From Alteromonas halophila (GTDB lineage: Bacteria > Pseudomonadota > Gammaproteobacteria > Enterobacterales > Alteromonadaceae), in NCBI RefSeq assembly GCF_014651815.1, contig NZ_BMXP01000001.1, positions 685,180 to 749,179 of the forward strand: a stretch of 64,000 nt of DNA. Direction: 5' to 3'. Position 1 is the stretch's first letter. Every line of letters starts with the position of its first letter. The notes below the pieces were generated by a model. The model worked only from the letters and a program-made list of their open reading frames with translations. It was not told the DNA's origin and searched no databases. The translations under genes were made by a program, and so were the position numbers. Below are positions 63,804-64,000 of the stretch, piece after piece.

Positions 63804-64000
63804 GGTTCACCTATTTCCTTTTTTTAAAACCCATGCATTACCCGTTGTAGAGGTTAAACCAAAATCTTACCAACAATTTAAAATGTTATTACCAATTATT
63901 CTTTTGTATGTAACCACAAAGCCTGATCATATTCTATAACTAAATACAAAAAATTAACAAATATAACAAAAGTCATCACTTTATATGGCTGGCAAAAAAA
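63804..64000. promoter_or_regulatory. AT-rich upstream region of the surface lipoprotein gene
   Basis: Very AT-rich with T/A tracts. CATAAAGTG-type boxes are possible, but no strong -35/-10 pair could be set. The window ends here. Confidence 0.3.

Noticed and set aside
1..64000. CRISPR arrays, phage or IS elements and rRNA/tRNA genes.
   Set aside because: Looked for regular direct repeats with spacers, transposase or phage structural genes and tRNA-like folds; none were convincing.

Overview
The window looks like a chromosomal segment of a marine gammaproteobacterium of the Alteromonadaceae (Alteromonas/Salinimonas type). The evidence is the pheS-pheT-ihfA block, the mfd neighbourhood with a CsiV-like and a PilZ gene, a complete liu (leucine degradation) operon with its MerR regulator, and an RND pump, all in DNA of roughly 50% GC. 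The species-level guess is inference; no rRNA or tRNA gene was seen.

Bases 1-4765 are different: AT-richer, with short unrelated genes all on the + strand, each followed by an imperfect ~85-110 bp palindrome with attC-like ends. This is the distal part of an integron cassette array. The integrase is not in the window and, if present, should lie beyond the left edge. The cassettes carry a membrane protein with a PH-like tail, a decayed DUF4160/DUF2442 pair, a ribbon-helix-helix/RelE toxin-antitoxin pair, a frameshifted small membrane protein, a membrane protein whose 3' end is replaced by an inserted repeat, a RidA-family protein, and a small membrane protein with no usual start codon.

The repeat inside that cassette is one copy of a dispersed MITE-like element with 22-bp terminal inverted repeats. 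A shorter, inverted copy abuts kynU (59305-59490), a half copy lies upstream of an SRPBCC gene (46114-46207), and a degenerate remnant lies in the liuR/thiolase intergenic region (55952-55981). It is the least ordinary structure I found here.

From 5 to 24 kb: an unrecognised secreted protein, a DUF1801 protein, a succinate-semialdehyde dehydrogenase, a LEA-like lipoprotein, an RND efflux pair, an isochorismatase-family hydrolase, pheS-pheT-ihfA, a membrane-anchored penicillin-acylase-family enzyme, nagZ and a truncated ToxR-like regulator. From 24.5 to 36.6 kb: a secreted DUF3718 protein behind a likely Pho box, a cobalamin adenosyltransferase, csiV, mfd, a PilZ protein, a LolC permease without LolD/LolE beside it, a phosphoribosyltransferase, a racemase, a VOC protein, a CbiM-like permease, xthA and a heme oxygenase. 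From 36.9 to 48.8 kb: DUF2750-SufE, a glycosyltransferase, a ketopantoate-reductase-like protein, an HDOD protein, a thioesterase, two MFS transporters, an alpha/beta hydrolase, glgC, an SRPBCC protein and a 43-residue basic ORF.

From 48.8 to 59.3 kb lies amino-acid catabolism. liuR-liuA-liuB-liuC-liuD-liuE (minus strand) converts isovaleryl-CoA to acetoacetate and acetyl-CoA, with a divergent thiolase. Then come a secreted kynurenine-formamidase-like hydrolase and kynureninase. The window ends with a periplasmic-sensor GGDEF protein with a degenerate catalytic site and a large surface lipoprotein with Ig-like, VCBS-like and duplicated beta-sandwich modules.
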